The translations under genes and the position numbers were made by a program. A stretch of 24,688 nucleotides of DNA, taken from positions 1 to 24,688 of the forward strand of contig DVOI01000024.1 in assembly GCA_018713665.1 (NCBI GenBank). Reading direction: 5' to 3'. The first letter of the stretch is position 1. The number at the start of each line of letters is the position of its first letter. The notes under the pieces were generated by a model that was not told where the DNA came from, did no database searches, and saw only the letters and a program-made list of their open reading frames with translations. The stretch is from Ornithoclostridium faecigallinarum (lineage in GTDB: Bacteria > Bacillota > Clostridia > Christensenellales > UBA3700). Positions 7,415-15,289 of the stretch are shown here, piece by piece.

Positions 7415-8821
7415 TCAGATGCCCTTGAGCATCAAAAGCGCCGAAGCGATGTAGGGCCTGAGGTTCTTCGCCTCGACGACGTTGTCGACATAGCCCTCCT
7501 GCGCGGCAATCATGGGATCGGCGGAAAGCTTTGCGTAGCTGTCGGCAAGTTTCGCCCTCGCCTTGGAGATGTCTTTGCCCTTTTCGGCGGAGAGTTGATC
7601 CGCCATCAAAACGTCGACCGCGGCGTCGGGAGCGATGGGGCTGACGCACGCTTTTTCGGTCGCCAGGGTGTAGTCGAAGCCTATACCCTTGCTCATCAAA
7701 GCCGAGTAGGCGGCGCCGATTGCTTTGCCGGTCGCAACGCCGATCTTGTCGATCGAACTCGACGCGATCGCAGCGAACAATTCCGCGGCGACCTTCGCCG
7801 CACCCGTCTTTTCCTGCTCGACGGTGGTATTGAAACCGCGGCTGTCGACCAAGGTAATCAAAGGCATGTCGTACGCCTCGAGCTTGTCGACGAAAGAGGC
7901 AATCTTGCGCGCTCCGTCGAGGGAGATGTAACCCTTGCCGACCGAAGAGTCGGTCGCGACCACACCGACCGCGATACCGTTGACCGACGCGAGAGCGCAG
8001 ACGACGTCCTTCGCCCAATCGGCGCAATATTCAATGACCTTGCCGTCATCGACAATCGCCTTGACGGCGTCCGCAGCGGGCAAGCCCTTGTCGAGAGCGG
8101 AAGCGACCCTGTTGGGATCGTCCTTTGTTTCGACCTCGCCCAAAAGCAGATCGGTCAAAGCGGTCAATTGCTTTTTGAGATCGGCTTCGCTCTTGTAGCT
8201 GAATTGCGCGACGTCCGCGCCGCCCTTGTGAGCGTCATATCCGAGCAGCTTGTTGAGCGCGGGGAATTCCTTTTGAGTGGACGCCAAATACATCGGCGAA
8301 TCGAGCGAAAGCACCGCGTCCTTGGACATGAACGCAAAGTCCGCCATCGCGACAAAAGCCGACATCATGCCGACCGCGTTGCCCTTGACGATGCAAAAGT
8401 GCGGGACCTGTCCCGAAACAATCGCCGCCTCGGCGAGCACCTCGGCATAGCCTTCGAGCACTCCGACTCCTTCGCCTACCCTCGCGCCTCCGCAATCGAT
8501 GACGGAAATGAGCGGCGTGCCCGTCTTGACGGCGCGTCTCATGCACTTGACGATCTTGTCCGCATGAGCCTTGCCCAAGCTGCCTTTGAGCACTTCCGCA
8601 TTCTGCGCGAAGATATGGACGGGCTTGCCGCCGAGCGTTGCATAGCCGGTGACCACGCCTTCTCCCAAAGCTGCGGCGGCGTCTTCGAAAGTCTTGCCTG
8701 TGACGAACGCGTCCGTCTCGACGAAACTCGACTTGTCGCAGATCGAGTCGATGAATTTCTTCACCGACGCGGTCGCTTTGCCGATCGCTTCGGAGCTGAC
8801 AATGAGTTTGCCTATCTCCAT
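7415..8821 (-). CDS. Divergent 12S/MmdA-type carboxyl transferase domain protein
   Basis: 468 residues, shorter than the usual ~510 of MmdA/PccB/GcdA. Both crotonase-fold halves are recognisable. The N-half has G-K-A-H-A-D-K-I (83-90) and the oxyanion-hole-like G-G-A-R-V-G-E-G (111-118). The C-half has G-x-I-S-L-D-G-A-R-K-I-A-S-F followed by L-V-D-S-R-G-F (324-330) and G-K-A-I-G-A-A-Y (365-372). The C-half motifs depart from the common D-x-P-G-F and K-x-Y-G-G-A-Y, so the acyl-CoA substrate is uncertain. Candidates are methylmalonyl-CoA, glutaconyl-CoA or malonyl-CoA carboxyl transfer to biotin. It is first in the operon, with a GGAGG site 7 nt before ATG 8821 and a strong promoter. It could also act with the 5S protein and carrier as a transcarboxylase. 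Confidence 0.85.
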   Translation of the reverse strand: MEIGKLIVSSEAIGKATASVKKFIDSICDKSSFVETDAFVTGKTFEDAAAALGEGVVTGYATLGGKPVHIFAQNAEVLKGSLGKAHADKIVKCMRRAVKTGTPLISVIDCGGARVGEGVGVLEGYAEVLAEAAIVSGQVPHFCIVKGNAVGMMSAFVAMADFAFMSKDAVLSLDSPMYLASTQKEFPALNKLLGYDAHKGGADVAQFSYKSEADLKKQLTALTDLLLGEVETKDDPNRVASALDKGLPAADAVKAIVDDGKVIEYCADWAKDVVCALASVNGIAVGVVATDSSVGKGYISLDGARKIASFVDKLEAYDMPLITLVDSRGFNTTVEQEKTGAAKVAAELFAAIASSSIDKIGVATGKAIGAAYSALMSKGIGFDYTLATEKACVSPIAPDAAVDVLMADQLSAEKGKDISKARAKLADSYAKLSADPMIAAQEGYVDNVVEAKNLRPYIASALLMLKGI

Positions 8822-8834
8822 ATAAATCCTCCGT

Positions 8835-8852
8835 GTGCGCCCGCGGGCGCAC
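8835..8852. repeat. 18-bp perfect palindrome in the decarboxylase operon leader
   Basis: GTGCGCCCGCGGGCGCAC is an uninterrupted palindrome lying between the operon's -10 element (8881-8886) and its Shine-Dalgarno (about 8828-8832). It is all G/C apart from its two outer base pairs near each end and stands out from AT-rich surroundings. It could be a repressor operator just downstream of the transcription start, or an RNA hairpin that controls access to the ribosome-binding site. It has no T-run and so is not a terminator in either direction. Confidence 0.6.
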
Positions 8853-8880
8853 TAAAATTATCTTATTTTACACCAATAGC

Positions 8881-8910
8881 ATTATAGCTTAATAAGGCAA
8901 CACTTTGCAA
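8881..8910 (-). promoter_or_regulatory. Promoter of the decarboxylase operon (TTGCAA-18-TATAAT)
   Basis: The minus strand carries TTGCAA (8905-8910), an 18-bp spacer and a perfect TATAAT (8881-8886). The predicted start is near 8874, giving a leader of about 50 nt that contains the 18-bp palindrome. Confidence 0.75.
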
Positions 8911-9003
8911 GCGAAAAGACCCAAAATTCGGCGATGATTGATTATTTTTTAACAACCTTAGCAAGGGCCGCGGCGTCAATGTTCGTTGCCAAAATCTCGA
9001 TAT

Positions 9004-9046
9004 AAAAAAACGATATCGGCGACCGCCCATGCAGCTGCGCCGATAT
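9004..9046 (-). terminator. Terminator of the tig-clpP-clpX-lon-engB operon
   Basis: A 9-bp stem (9013-9021 with 9038-9046, 16-nt loop) is followed on the minus strand by CG and seven T (A at 9004-9010). It lies about 56 nt beyond the engB stop. The rest of 8911-9101 shows nothing else convincing. Confidence 0.7.
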
Positions 9047-9101
9047 TCAAATGTGGAACAGTCACAATGCGCGAAATTGCGCGTTTTTGCGACAATTTTC
9101 G

Positions 9102-9701
9102 CTACTCTTCGGTGGGCGGCGCCAGCATGATCTCAAGCCGCGCGAGCACCGCGTCCAGACCCGTCTTTGCCGATGAGGACGTGGGCGTGACGTCTGCCCT
9201 GCCCATCGCGAACGCATTTGCGATTACGGACAGCTGTCTGTTGAGCTGTGCGCGCGACAATTTGTCCGCCTTTGTCGCGACGACAAAGAAGGGAATGCGG
9301 TTGTGATGCAGGTATGCGACCATCTGTCTGTCGAGCGCGGTCGGCGTGTGGCGGCAGTCGACGAGCACAAGCACGCATTTGAGCAGCTCGTCGGACGACA
9401 GATAGTCGTCTATCATGTCCGCCCATTTCGCCTTTTCGGCGTCGCTCGCCTTGGCAAAGCCGTATCCGGGCAGATCGACGAGATAGAACTCGCCGCCGTT
9501 GACCTCGAAAAAGTTGAGCAATTTGGTCTTGCCCGGCGTCGAAGACGTCTTGGCGAGCCCGCCTCTGTTGGCAAAATAGTTGATAAACGAGCTCTTCCCC
9601 ACGTTCGACCTGCCGGCGATTGCCACCCTCGGAACCGCCTTGATTGCGTCGGGCGAAAACTTCGCCATAGAAGTGGTGAACTCGGTACGCGTAATCTTCA
9701 T
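9102..9701 (-). CDS. engB: Ribosome biogenesis GTP-binding protein EngB/YsxC
   Basis: 199 residues, normal length for this TrmE-Era-EngA-EngB-Septin-like GTPase, which acts in assembly of the large ribosomal subunit. GTPase motifs are complete: G1 G-R-S-N-V-G-K-S-S (30-38), G2 T-P-G-K-T, G3 D-L-P-G-Y-G, G4 T-K-A-D and a G5-like S-S. I chose ATG 9701, which follows the lon stop by one base; an in-frame GTG at 9710 overlaps lon. The Shine-Dalgarno is weak (GGTGAT), consistent with translational coupling to lon. It is the last gene of the operon, as ysxC is in Bacillus subtilis. Confidence 0.95.
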   Translation of the reverse strand: MKITRTEFTTSMAKFSPDAIKAVPRVAIAGRSNVGKSSFINYFANRGGLAKTSSTPGKTKLLNFFEVNGGEFYLVDLPGYGFAKASDAEKAKWADMIDDYLSSDELLKCVLVLVDCRHTPTALDRQMVAYLHHNRIPFFVVATKADKLSRAQLNRQLSVIANAFAMGRADVTPTSSSAKTGLDAVLARLEIMLAPPTEE

Positions 9702-9702
9702 A

Positions 9703-11928
9703 TCAATCACCGAACACGAGGCGGAACACCTCGTCGATTTTTTCTACCGGGACAATCTCGAGCGTGCTTTTGATGTTGTCGGGGATATCGGCAAGCTGCG
9801 GCTCGTTGTCCTTGGGAATGAGCACCGTCTTGACCCCGGCGCGGCAAGCGGCGAGCAATTTCTCCTTGAGTCCGCCGATCTTGAGCACTTTGCCGGTCAA
9901 AGTCAACTCGCCCGTCATCGCAATTGCGTCGCGCGGCTTGAGAGACTTGAACGCAGACATCAGCGCGCATGCCATCGTGATGCCGGCCGACGGACCGTCC
10001 TTGGGCGTCGCGCCCTCGGGCACATGGATATGTACGTCAGTCTTCTCTTCTCTCGTCGCGCCGTGTGCGCGGACGACGGAAAGCGCGATCTCGGCAGACT
10101 CCTTCATCACGTCGCCGAGACTGCCGGTCATAATCGTCTCGCCCTTGCCGCCCGGCACCAACCTCACCTCAATCGGCAAAGTCACGCCGCCTGCGGCTGT
10201 CCAGGCAAGTCCCGTCACGCAGCCGACTTCGCCCATTGTATCCCTGTCCGCCTTGACGTACGGCGGCACGCCGAGCATTTCTTCGACGACGCTTCTGTCG
10301 ACTTTCGCAATCGCATCGCCGCCCTCGAGCATTTGCTTTTTGACGATTTTGCGGCAGACAGAACCGATTTTGCGTTCCAGCCCTCTGACGCCCGACTCTC
10401 GCGTGTATCCCTCGACGATGAACATGATCGAATCGTCGTCAAACGCGACTTCGCCGTCCGCAAGACCGCATTCCTTCAGCTGTTTGCGGACGAGATAGCG
10501 CTGTGCAATCGCAAGTTTTTCGTCCTGCGTATATCCCGAAATCTCGATGATTTCCATGCGGTCAAGCAACGGTTTGGGTATGTCCGAAAGCGAGTTTGCG
10601 GTCGCCAAAAAGAACACCTTCGAAAGGTCGTACGGCAACTCGAGATAGTGATCGCGGAAGGAGTTGTTCTGTTCGGGATCGAGCACTTCGAGGAGCGCGC
10701 TTTGAATGTTGCCGCGCGCTGCCGACGGAGCGAGTTTGTCAATCTCGTCCAACAGCATCAAAGGATTGGAATATTTGACCTTTGACATCGAATAGATTAT
10801 CCGCCCGGGCGCGGAGCCGACGTACGTCCTGCGGAAGCCGCGTATATCCGCCTCGTCGCTGAGTCCGCCGAGGCTCATGCGCACATAATCCCTGCCGACC
10901 GCCCTCGCAATCGACCTCGCAATCGACGACTTGCCCACGCCGGGCGCGCCGACAAGACACAATATCGGCGCCTTGCCGTCGGGATTTTTGATACGCACCG
11001 CAATATATTCGAGCACACGCTCCTTGACGTCTTCAAGCCCGTAATGGTCCTCGTCGAGAATCGCCGCGACCTGTTTGAGATCGACGTTGTCTTTGGAGTA
11101 GTTGAGCCACGGCAAGCCGAGCACCAGCTCAATATAGTTTGCAATGCTGTGCTTGTCGATTGCCGCGGGCGGCAAAGCGCGGTATTTGTTGAGCTCCTTG
11201 CGCAATTTCTCCTTGACTTCATCGGACGCGTTGAGCTCTTCGATCTTTCGTTCGTATAACGCGACGTCGTCCTCCTCTTTTTCTTCCCTTTCGCCGCGCA
11301 TGAACGGCAGCTTTTTGCGCTCATTATCCGCAGCGGGGACCAGGTCGGCGAGCATATTCTTTGCAATCCTGATACGCTGTTCGGCGCGATCGGCGGCAAG
11401 CAACTGCGGCACGCCTATTCTGAACTTGTCCGCTATATACGCAATCAATGCGTCGACATCGCAAGCGTCTGCCAACCTCTCGCGAAGCTCTCTGTCGTCG
11501 TCGGGGGGCATAGGAAGCTTGTCGTAAAGCGAATTGAGCATTCTGCAGCCGTGCGTAATCGGCCTTTTGTCCTCGCCGTCGGCAACGGGCGGATACGGCT
11601 TTGCGGTCAGCTCGCCGTAAACTATCTCTTCGACCGGATCGGGCAATATCTGTTCGATGACGGCCCTCTCCTCGACGTCCACTATCAAACTGTTTTCATC
11701 GCTGTCGCGCGAGACCTTGGCGATTGTGCAGCACTTCTCGCAGGTCACCCCGATTTCGGGGATGCCATTCGACTTGGCCGACGTCACGGTGACAAGGCCT
11801 ATCGTCGCCCCGGGTTTGCCGAGAACGTCGCGAATCTTGTTTTTCTTCCTGTACCCTGACGGGGTGACGTCCGCATGCTGCCCCGGCAAAAGGGTGCGGT
11901 ATTGCATGAACAGAATGGGTATCTTCAT
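9703..11928 (-). CDS. lon: ATP-dependent protease Lon
   Basis: 741 residues, somewhat shorter than typical LonA (about 775-810). The order is an N-terminal LON substrate-binding domain (about 1-195), an AAA+ module with Walker A G-A-P-G-V-G-K-S-S (327-335) and Walker B L-M-L-L-D-E-I-D (390-397), and a C-terminal serine protease domain. Catalytic residues are S647 in P-K-D-G-P-S-A-G and K690 in G-G-L-K-E-K. The N-domain is divergent and contains an unusual C63-x-x-C66-C67 cluster. The protease degrades damaged and regulatory proteins in the cytosol. A modest AGGAT site precedes the ATG. It is separated from clpX by a strong hairpin, so its level relative to clpX may be adjusted. Confidence 0.97.
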   Translation of the reverse strand: MKIPILFMQYRTLLPGQHADVTPSGYRKKNKIRDVLGKPGATIGLVTVTSAKSNGIPEIGVTCEKCCTIAKVSRDSDENSLIVDVEERAVIEQILPDPVEEIVYGELTAKPYPPVADGEDKRPITHGCRMLNSLYDKLPMPPDDDRELRERLADACDVDALIAYIADKFRIGVPQLLAADRAEQRIRIAKNMLADLVPAADNERKKLPFMRGEREEKEEDDVALYERKIEELNASDEVKEKLRKELNKYRALPPAAIDKHSIANYIELVLGLPWLNYSKDNVDLKQVAAILDEDHYGLEDVKERVLEYIAVRIKNPDGKAPILCLVGAPGVGKSSIARSIARAVGRDYVRMSLGGLSDEADIRGFRRTYVGSAPGRIIYSMSKVKYSNPLMLLDEIDKLAPSAARGNIQSALLEVLDPEQNNSFRDHYLELPYDLSKVFFLATANSLSDIPKPLLDRMEIIEISGYTQDEKLAIAQRYLVRKQLKECGLADGEVAFDDDSIMFIVEGYTRESGVRGLERKIGSVCRKIVKKQMLEGGDAIAKVDRSVVEEMLGVPPYVKADRDTMGEVGCVTGLAWTAAGGVTLPIEVRLVPGGKGETIMTGSLGDVMKESAEIALSVVRAHGATREEKTDVHIHVPEGATPKDGPSAGITMACALMSAFKSLKPRDAIAMTGELTLTGKVLKIGGLKEKLLAACRAGVKTVLIPKDNEPQLADIPDNIKSTLEIVPVEKIDEVFRLVFGD

Positions 11929-11952
11929 AATATTTTATCCTATTAATAAATT

Positions 11953-11977
11953 AGCGGACGGCAAAGCGCCGTCCGCT
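11953..11977 (-). other. Intercistronic hairpin between clpX and lon
   Basis: A perfect 10-bp GC-rich stem (11953-11962 with 11968-11977, 5-nt loop) lies in the 54-nt gap between the clpX stop and the lon start. On the minus strand it is followed by AATTTATTAAT rather than a clean T-run. It may be a partial terminator or an RNA-stability/processing element. Confidence 0.55.
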
Positions 11978-11982
11978 CACCG

Positions 11983-13203
11983 TCACGCACTCTTGCGAAT
12001 GACGGTAGGTTTCTCTTTCAATTCGGCGCAATCTTTTGTGATTACTATCTTCTGTATCGTCTTGTCGCCCGGCGCGTCGAACATGACGTCGAGCATGATG
12101 TTCTCCACGATGGACTTGAGTCCTCTCGCTCCCGTCTTCATCTTGACCGCCTGGGACGCAATCTCGTGCAGCGCCTCGTCGGTGAACTCCACATCAACGC
12201 CGTCGCGAGCGAAAAGCGCCTTGTATTGCTTGACCAACGCGTTCTTGGGCTTGACCAAGATGTTGATCAGCGCCTTTTCGTCGAGCGAATCGACGGACAC
12301 GACGACGGGCACTCTGCCGACAAACTCGGGAATCAGCCCGAACTTAATCAAATCGTCCGGCTTGATGTCGCTGCATATCTCGCCGTAGGATTGACTTGTC
12401 GCGCCCTTGACGTCCGCTCCGAAGCCGAGTGCGGACCCCTGCTTGCGCTTTGCGACGATCTTGTCGAGACCCACGAACGCTCCGCCGCAGATGAACAGGA
12501 TGTTGGTCGTATCGATCTGGATGCACTCCTGCTGTGGGTGCTTGCGTCCGCCCTGCGGGGGTACGCTGGCGACGGTGCTCTCGAGGATTTTGAGCAGCGC
12601 CTGCTGAACTCCTTCGCCCGAAACGTCGCGCGTGATCGACATGTTCTCGCCCTTTTTGGCGAGCTTGTCCACTTCGTCGATGTAGATGATGCCGACTTGC
12701 GCCTTCTCGATGTCGTAGTCCGCCTTTTGGATGAGCTTGAGCAGGATGTTTTCGACGTCTTCTCCGACATAGCCCGCCTCGGTCAGAGAGGTCGCGTCGA
12801 CGACGACGAACGGCACGTCGAGGATCTTTGCCATCGTGCTGGCGAGCATCGTCTTGCCGCAGCCGGTCGGACCGAGAAGCAATACGTTGCTCTTCTCCAT
12901 CTCGACGTCTTTGCCGGAGCATCCGATGCGCTTGTAGTGGTTGTAGACCGCGACGGAAAGCACCTTTTTTGCCTGCTCCTGCCCGACGATGTATTCGTCG
13001 AGCTTTTGCTTGATCTCCTTGGGCGTGGGGACGGAGACGGTGACGGAAACCGGCTTTGCCGACTTGTTGCCGGACAATCTCGCATGGCACTCCTCTATGC
13101 ACCTGTCGCAGATGAACACGCGCCCGTCGGCGGTATAGAGCTGATCGACTTCGTCGTCCGACCTGCCGCAAAAAGAGCAATGTGTGTGTTTGTTTTCTGC
13201 CAT
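11983..13203 (-). CDS. clpX: ATP-dependent Clp protease ATP-binding subunit ClpX
   Basis: 406 residues, normal ClpX length. The N-terminal zinc-binding domain has C9, C12, C32 and C35. The AAA+ domain shows Walker A G-P-T-G-C-G-K-T (111-118), the pore loop G-Y-V-G (144-147), Walker B I-I-Y-I-D-E (172-177), and the G-R-K-H loop; a sensor-2 G-A-R-G lies near the C-terminus. It unfolds tagged substrates and feeds them to ClpP, whose gene lies 7 nt upstream. I prefer ATG 13203 over the in-frame GTG immediately before it; a GAGG site lies just upstream. A variable linker (about 42-60) joins the zinc domain to the AAA+ core. Confidence 0.97.
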   Translation of the reverse strand: MAENKHTHCSFCGRSDDEVDQLYTADGRVFICDRCIEECHARLSGNKSAKPVSVTVSVPTPKEIKQKLDEYIVGQEQAKKVLSVAVYNHYKRIGCSGKDVEMEKSNVLLLGPTGCGKTMLASTMAKILDVPFVVVDATSLTEAGYVGEDVENILLKLIQKADYDIEKAQVGIIYIDEVDKLAKKGENMSITRDVSGEGVQQALLKILESTVASVPPQGGRKHPQQECIQIDTTNILFICGGAFVGLDKIVAKRKQGSALGFGADVKGATSQSYGEICSDIKPDDLIKFGLIPEFVGRVPVVVSVDSLDEKALINILVKPKNALVKQYKALFARDGVDVEFTDEALHEIASQAVKMKTGARGLKSIVENIMLDVMFDAPGDKTIQKIVITKDCAELKEKPTVIRKSA

Positions 13204-13210
13204 CACTGCC

Positions 13211-13813
13211 TCATCTCTTGTAGAAGATCTTGTCGATCAAGCCGTATTGCAGCGCCTCTTCGGCGGACATATAGTTGTCCCTGTCGGTGTCCGCCATGAC
13301 CGTCTTGAAGGGCTGACCGCAGTTCTCGGAAAGGATGCGGGCGAGCTTTTCTTTGGTCTTTTGGATGTGGTTGGCGACGATGACGATGTCCGACGCCTGT
13401 CCCTGCGCGCCGCCGAGCGGCTGATGGATCATGATCTCACTGTTGGGCAGAGCGAACCTCTTGCCCTTCGCGCCCGACGAGAGCAGGAACGCGCCCATGC
13501 TCGCCGCCATGCCCACGCAGATGGTGTTGACGTCGCACTTGACGTAGTTCATCGTGTCGTAGATTGCAAGGCCTGCGCTGACGCTGCCTCCCGGGCTGTT
13601 GATATAAAGGCTGATATCCTTGTCCGCGTCCTTCGCCTCGAGGAAGATGAGCTGCGCGACCACGCTGTCGGCAGTCTGATCGTTGATCTCGCCCGTCAAA
13701 AAGATGATTCTGTCCTCGAGCAGGCGCGAATAGATGTCATACGCCCTCTCCCCCGACTCCGTCTTGTCGATGACGGTGGGGATGAGCATATTACGCGGTT
13801 TGATGTCCTTCAT
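13211..13813 (-). CDS. clpP: ATP-dependent Clp protease proteolytic subunit ClpP
   Basis: 200 residues. The serine-protease triad is S105 in G-M-A-A-S-M-G, H130 in M-I-H-Q-P-L-G and D179 in D-T-D-R-D-N, with the spacing expected from E. coli ClpP (25 and 74 residues from the serine). The oxyanion-loop G-G-S-V-S-A-G is present. It forms the tetradecameric chamber that pairs with ClpX, encoded next. A strong AAGGAG site overlaps the end of tig, whose stop lies 2 nt before the clpP start, so translation is probably coupled. Confidence 0.98.
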   Translation of the reverse strand: MKDIKPRNMLIPTVIDKTESGERAYDIYSRLLEDRIIFLTGEINDQTADSVVAQLIFLEAKDADKDISLYINSPGGSVSAGLAIYDTMNYVKCDVNTICVGMAASMGAFLLSSGAKGKRFALPNSEIMIHQPLGGAQGQASDIVIVANHIQKTKEKLARILSENCGQPFKTVMADTDRDNYMSAEEALQYGLIDKIFYKR

Positions 13814-13815
13814 TC

Positions 13816-15222
13816 TTACTCCTTGTCCGCTTTCTTGGCGGTCTTCTTGACTTTGGGAGCGCCCTCGGCGTCGTCCGCCTTCTTGGTCGCCTTCTTAGCC
13901 GTCTTTTTCGCCTTGGGGGCGTCTGCAACGGCATCTTCGACGGTGTTCATCTCTCTGAGCAGAGAGAACACCTTCTTGGTCGTCTCAATGCTTCTGGCAT
14001 AGTTCACATACTCGTCGGGGACGTCGGCGATCTTCTCATAGCGGTCGCCCATCGCGCCCATCTGCTCCTTGATGAATGCGAGCACCTGCTCGTCTGTCAC
14101 ATCAATGGGACCGATTTGCTTGATCAACTCCTGCATCACGAGTCTGTACTTGACCGACTTGAGCGAAGAATTATGATATCTCTTCATCAAGTCCTCTTCG
14201 GTGGATCCGGTGAACTTGTAGTAGTCGTCGATGTTCAGCCCCTGGTATTGCAATTGATAGGCGAACTCTTCGATTTTGTGCTTGCTCTCGTCTTCGACCA
14301 TGCACTCGGGAATGTCGACCTCGGAAGCGTCCGCAATCGCGTCAATCATCGCGTTCTCGAGCTCTTGATCGGCGGCGTCGGCGTGCTCCTTCTCGATTTC
14401 GCCGCGGATGAACGCGCGATATTCCTCGACCGTGTCGCAGGTGTCGGAGATGTCCTTGACGCTCTCGTCGTCGAGCGCGGGAACGACCTTGTTCGTCGCC
14501 TCGTGAACGGTCACGGCAAACACCGCCTCTTTGCCCGCAAGGCTCTTTTCGTGATAGTCTTCGGGGAAGGTGACGGTAATGTCCTTGGACTCGCCCACTT
14601 TCATGCCGGCGACCTGCTCCTCGAACCCGGGAATGAAGCTATGGCTGCCGATTACCAGATTTTGCTTTTCGGCGGTGCCGCCGTCAAACTTGACGCCGTC
14701 GACACTGCCGCTGTAATCGATGACCGTCCTGTCGCCGTCCGCAACCGCTCTGTCGCCGATCGGCTCCCAGCTGCCGGCGTTGTCGAGAGCCGTCTTGATG
14801 CGCTCTTCGACCTCTTCGTCGGTGACCGGCTTGACCGTGCGAGTGAACTTCAATCCCCTGAAAGCGCCGAGTTTGACGTCGGGCTTGAGCTGAACGGTCG
14901 CGCTGTACTTGAACGTGCTGTCGCTGATTGCGACAATGTCGATCTCGGGCGCATCGACCGGATAGAGATCGACCTCTTTCTCAATCACCTCGCTGTACGT
15001 TTTCGGGATGATTATGTCCATCGCGTCTTCGTAAAATACGCCGACGCCGTAGACGCTCTCGATAACCTTGCGCGGCGCCTTGCCCTTGCGGAAGCCCTCG
15101 ATCTGGAATTTGCCCTTGTTCTTGTTGTATGCTTCGTCGATTGCGGCGTGCCACTCATCCGCGCTCACTTCGACGGTGAATTTGACTTGGTTTTTCTCCA
15201 AAAATTCTTTGGTGTAGTTCAT
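13816..15222 (-). CDS. tig: Trigger factor with lysine-rich C-terminal extension
   Basis: 468 residues; typical trigger factors are about 425-435. The N-terminal ribosome-binding domain has the signature G-F-R-K-G-K-A-P (43-50). The FKBP-like prolyl isomerase domain spans about 156-241, and the C-terminal chaperone arms about 245-425. The final ~38 residues (430-468) are extra: two copies of A-P-K-[AV]-K-K-T-A-K-K-A separated by a short acidic piece, like a histone H1 tail. The protein binds the ribosome exit region and shields nascent chains. It heads the tig-clpP-clpX-lon-engB operon, with AGAGG before ATG 15222 and a promoter at 15256-15284. Confidence 0.96.
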   Translation of the reverse strand: MNYTKEFLEKNQVKFTVEVSADEWHAAIDEAYNKNKGKFQIEGFRKGKAPRKVIESVYGVGVFYEDAMDIIIPKTYSEVIEKEVDLYPVDAPEIDIVAISDSTFKYSATVQLKPDVKLGAFRGLKFTRTVKPVTDEEVEERIKTALDNAGSWEPIGDRAVADGDRTVIDYSGSVDGVKFDGGTAEKQNLVIGSHSFIPGFEEQVAGMKVGESKDITVTFPEDYHEKSLAGKEAVFAVTVHEATNKVVPALDDESVKDISDTCDTVEEYRAFIRGEIEKEHADAADQELENAMIDAIADASEVDIPECMVEDESKHKIEEFAYQLQYQGLNIDDYYKFTGSTEEDLMKRYHNSSLKSVKYRLVMQELIKQIGPIDVTDEQVLAFIKEQMGAMGDRYEKIADVPDEYVNYARSIETTKKVFSLLREMNTVEDAVADAPKAKKTAKKATKKADDAEGAPKVKKTAKKADKE

Positions 15223-15255
15223 ATATGACCTCTCAAAAATTTATTTGCACATAGT

Positions 15256-15284
15256 AGTTTAGCACAAACATTCGATTTATGCAA
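15256..15284 (-). promoter_or_regulatory. Candidate promoter of the tig operon (TTGCAT-17-TAAACT)
   Basis: On the minus strand TTGCAT (15279-15284) is 17 bp from TAAACT (15256-15261). The -10 matches the consensus at four of six positions, and the SRP RNA promoter in this window uses the same TAAACT. Its -35 lies back-to-back with that of rqcH. Confidence 0.5.
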
Positions 15285-15289
15285 TATAA

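Noticed and set aside
7256..8887. Plus-strand open frame (543 codons) opposite the carboxyltransferase
   Set aside because: Same reason: low-complexity R/D/H composition, antisense to a recognisable enzyme, no start signals.
9069..9087. Hairpin GCGC-GAAATT-GCGC followed by TTTTT on the plus strand
   Set aside because: No plus-strand gene leads into it, and the stem is short; the engB terminator is the separate hairpin at 9004-9046.
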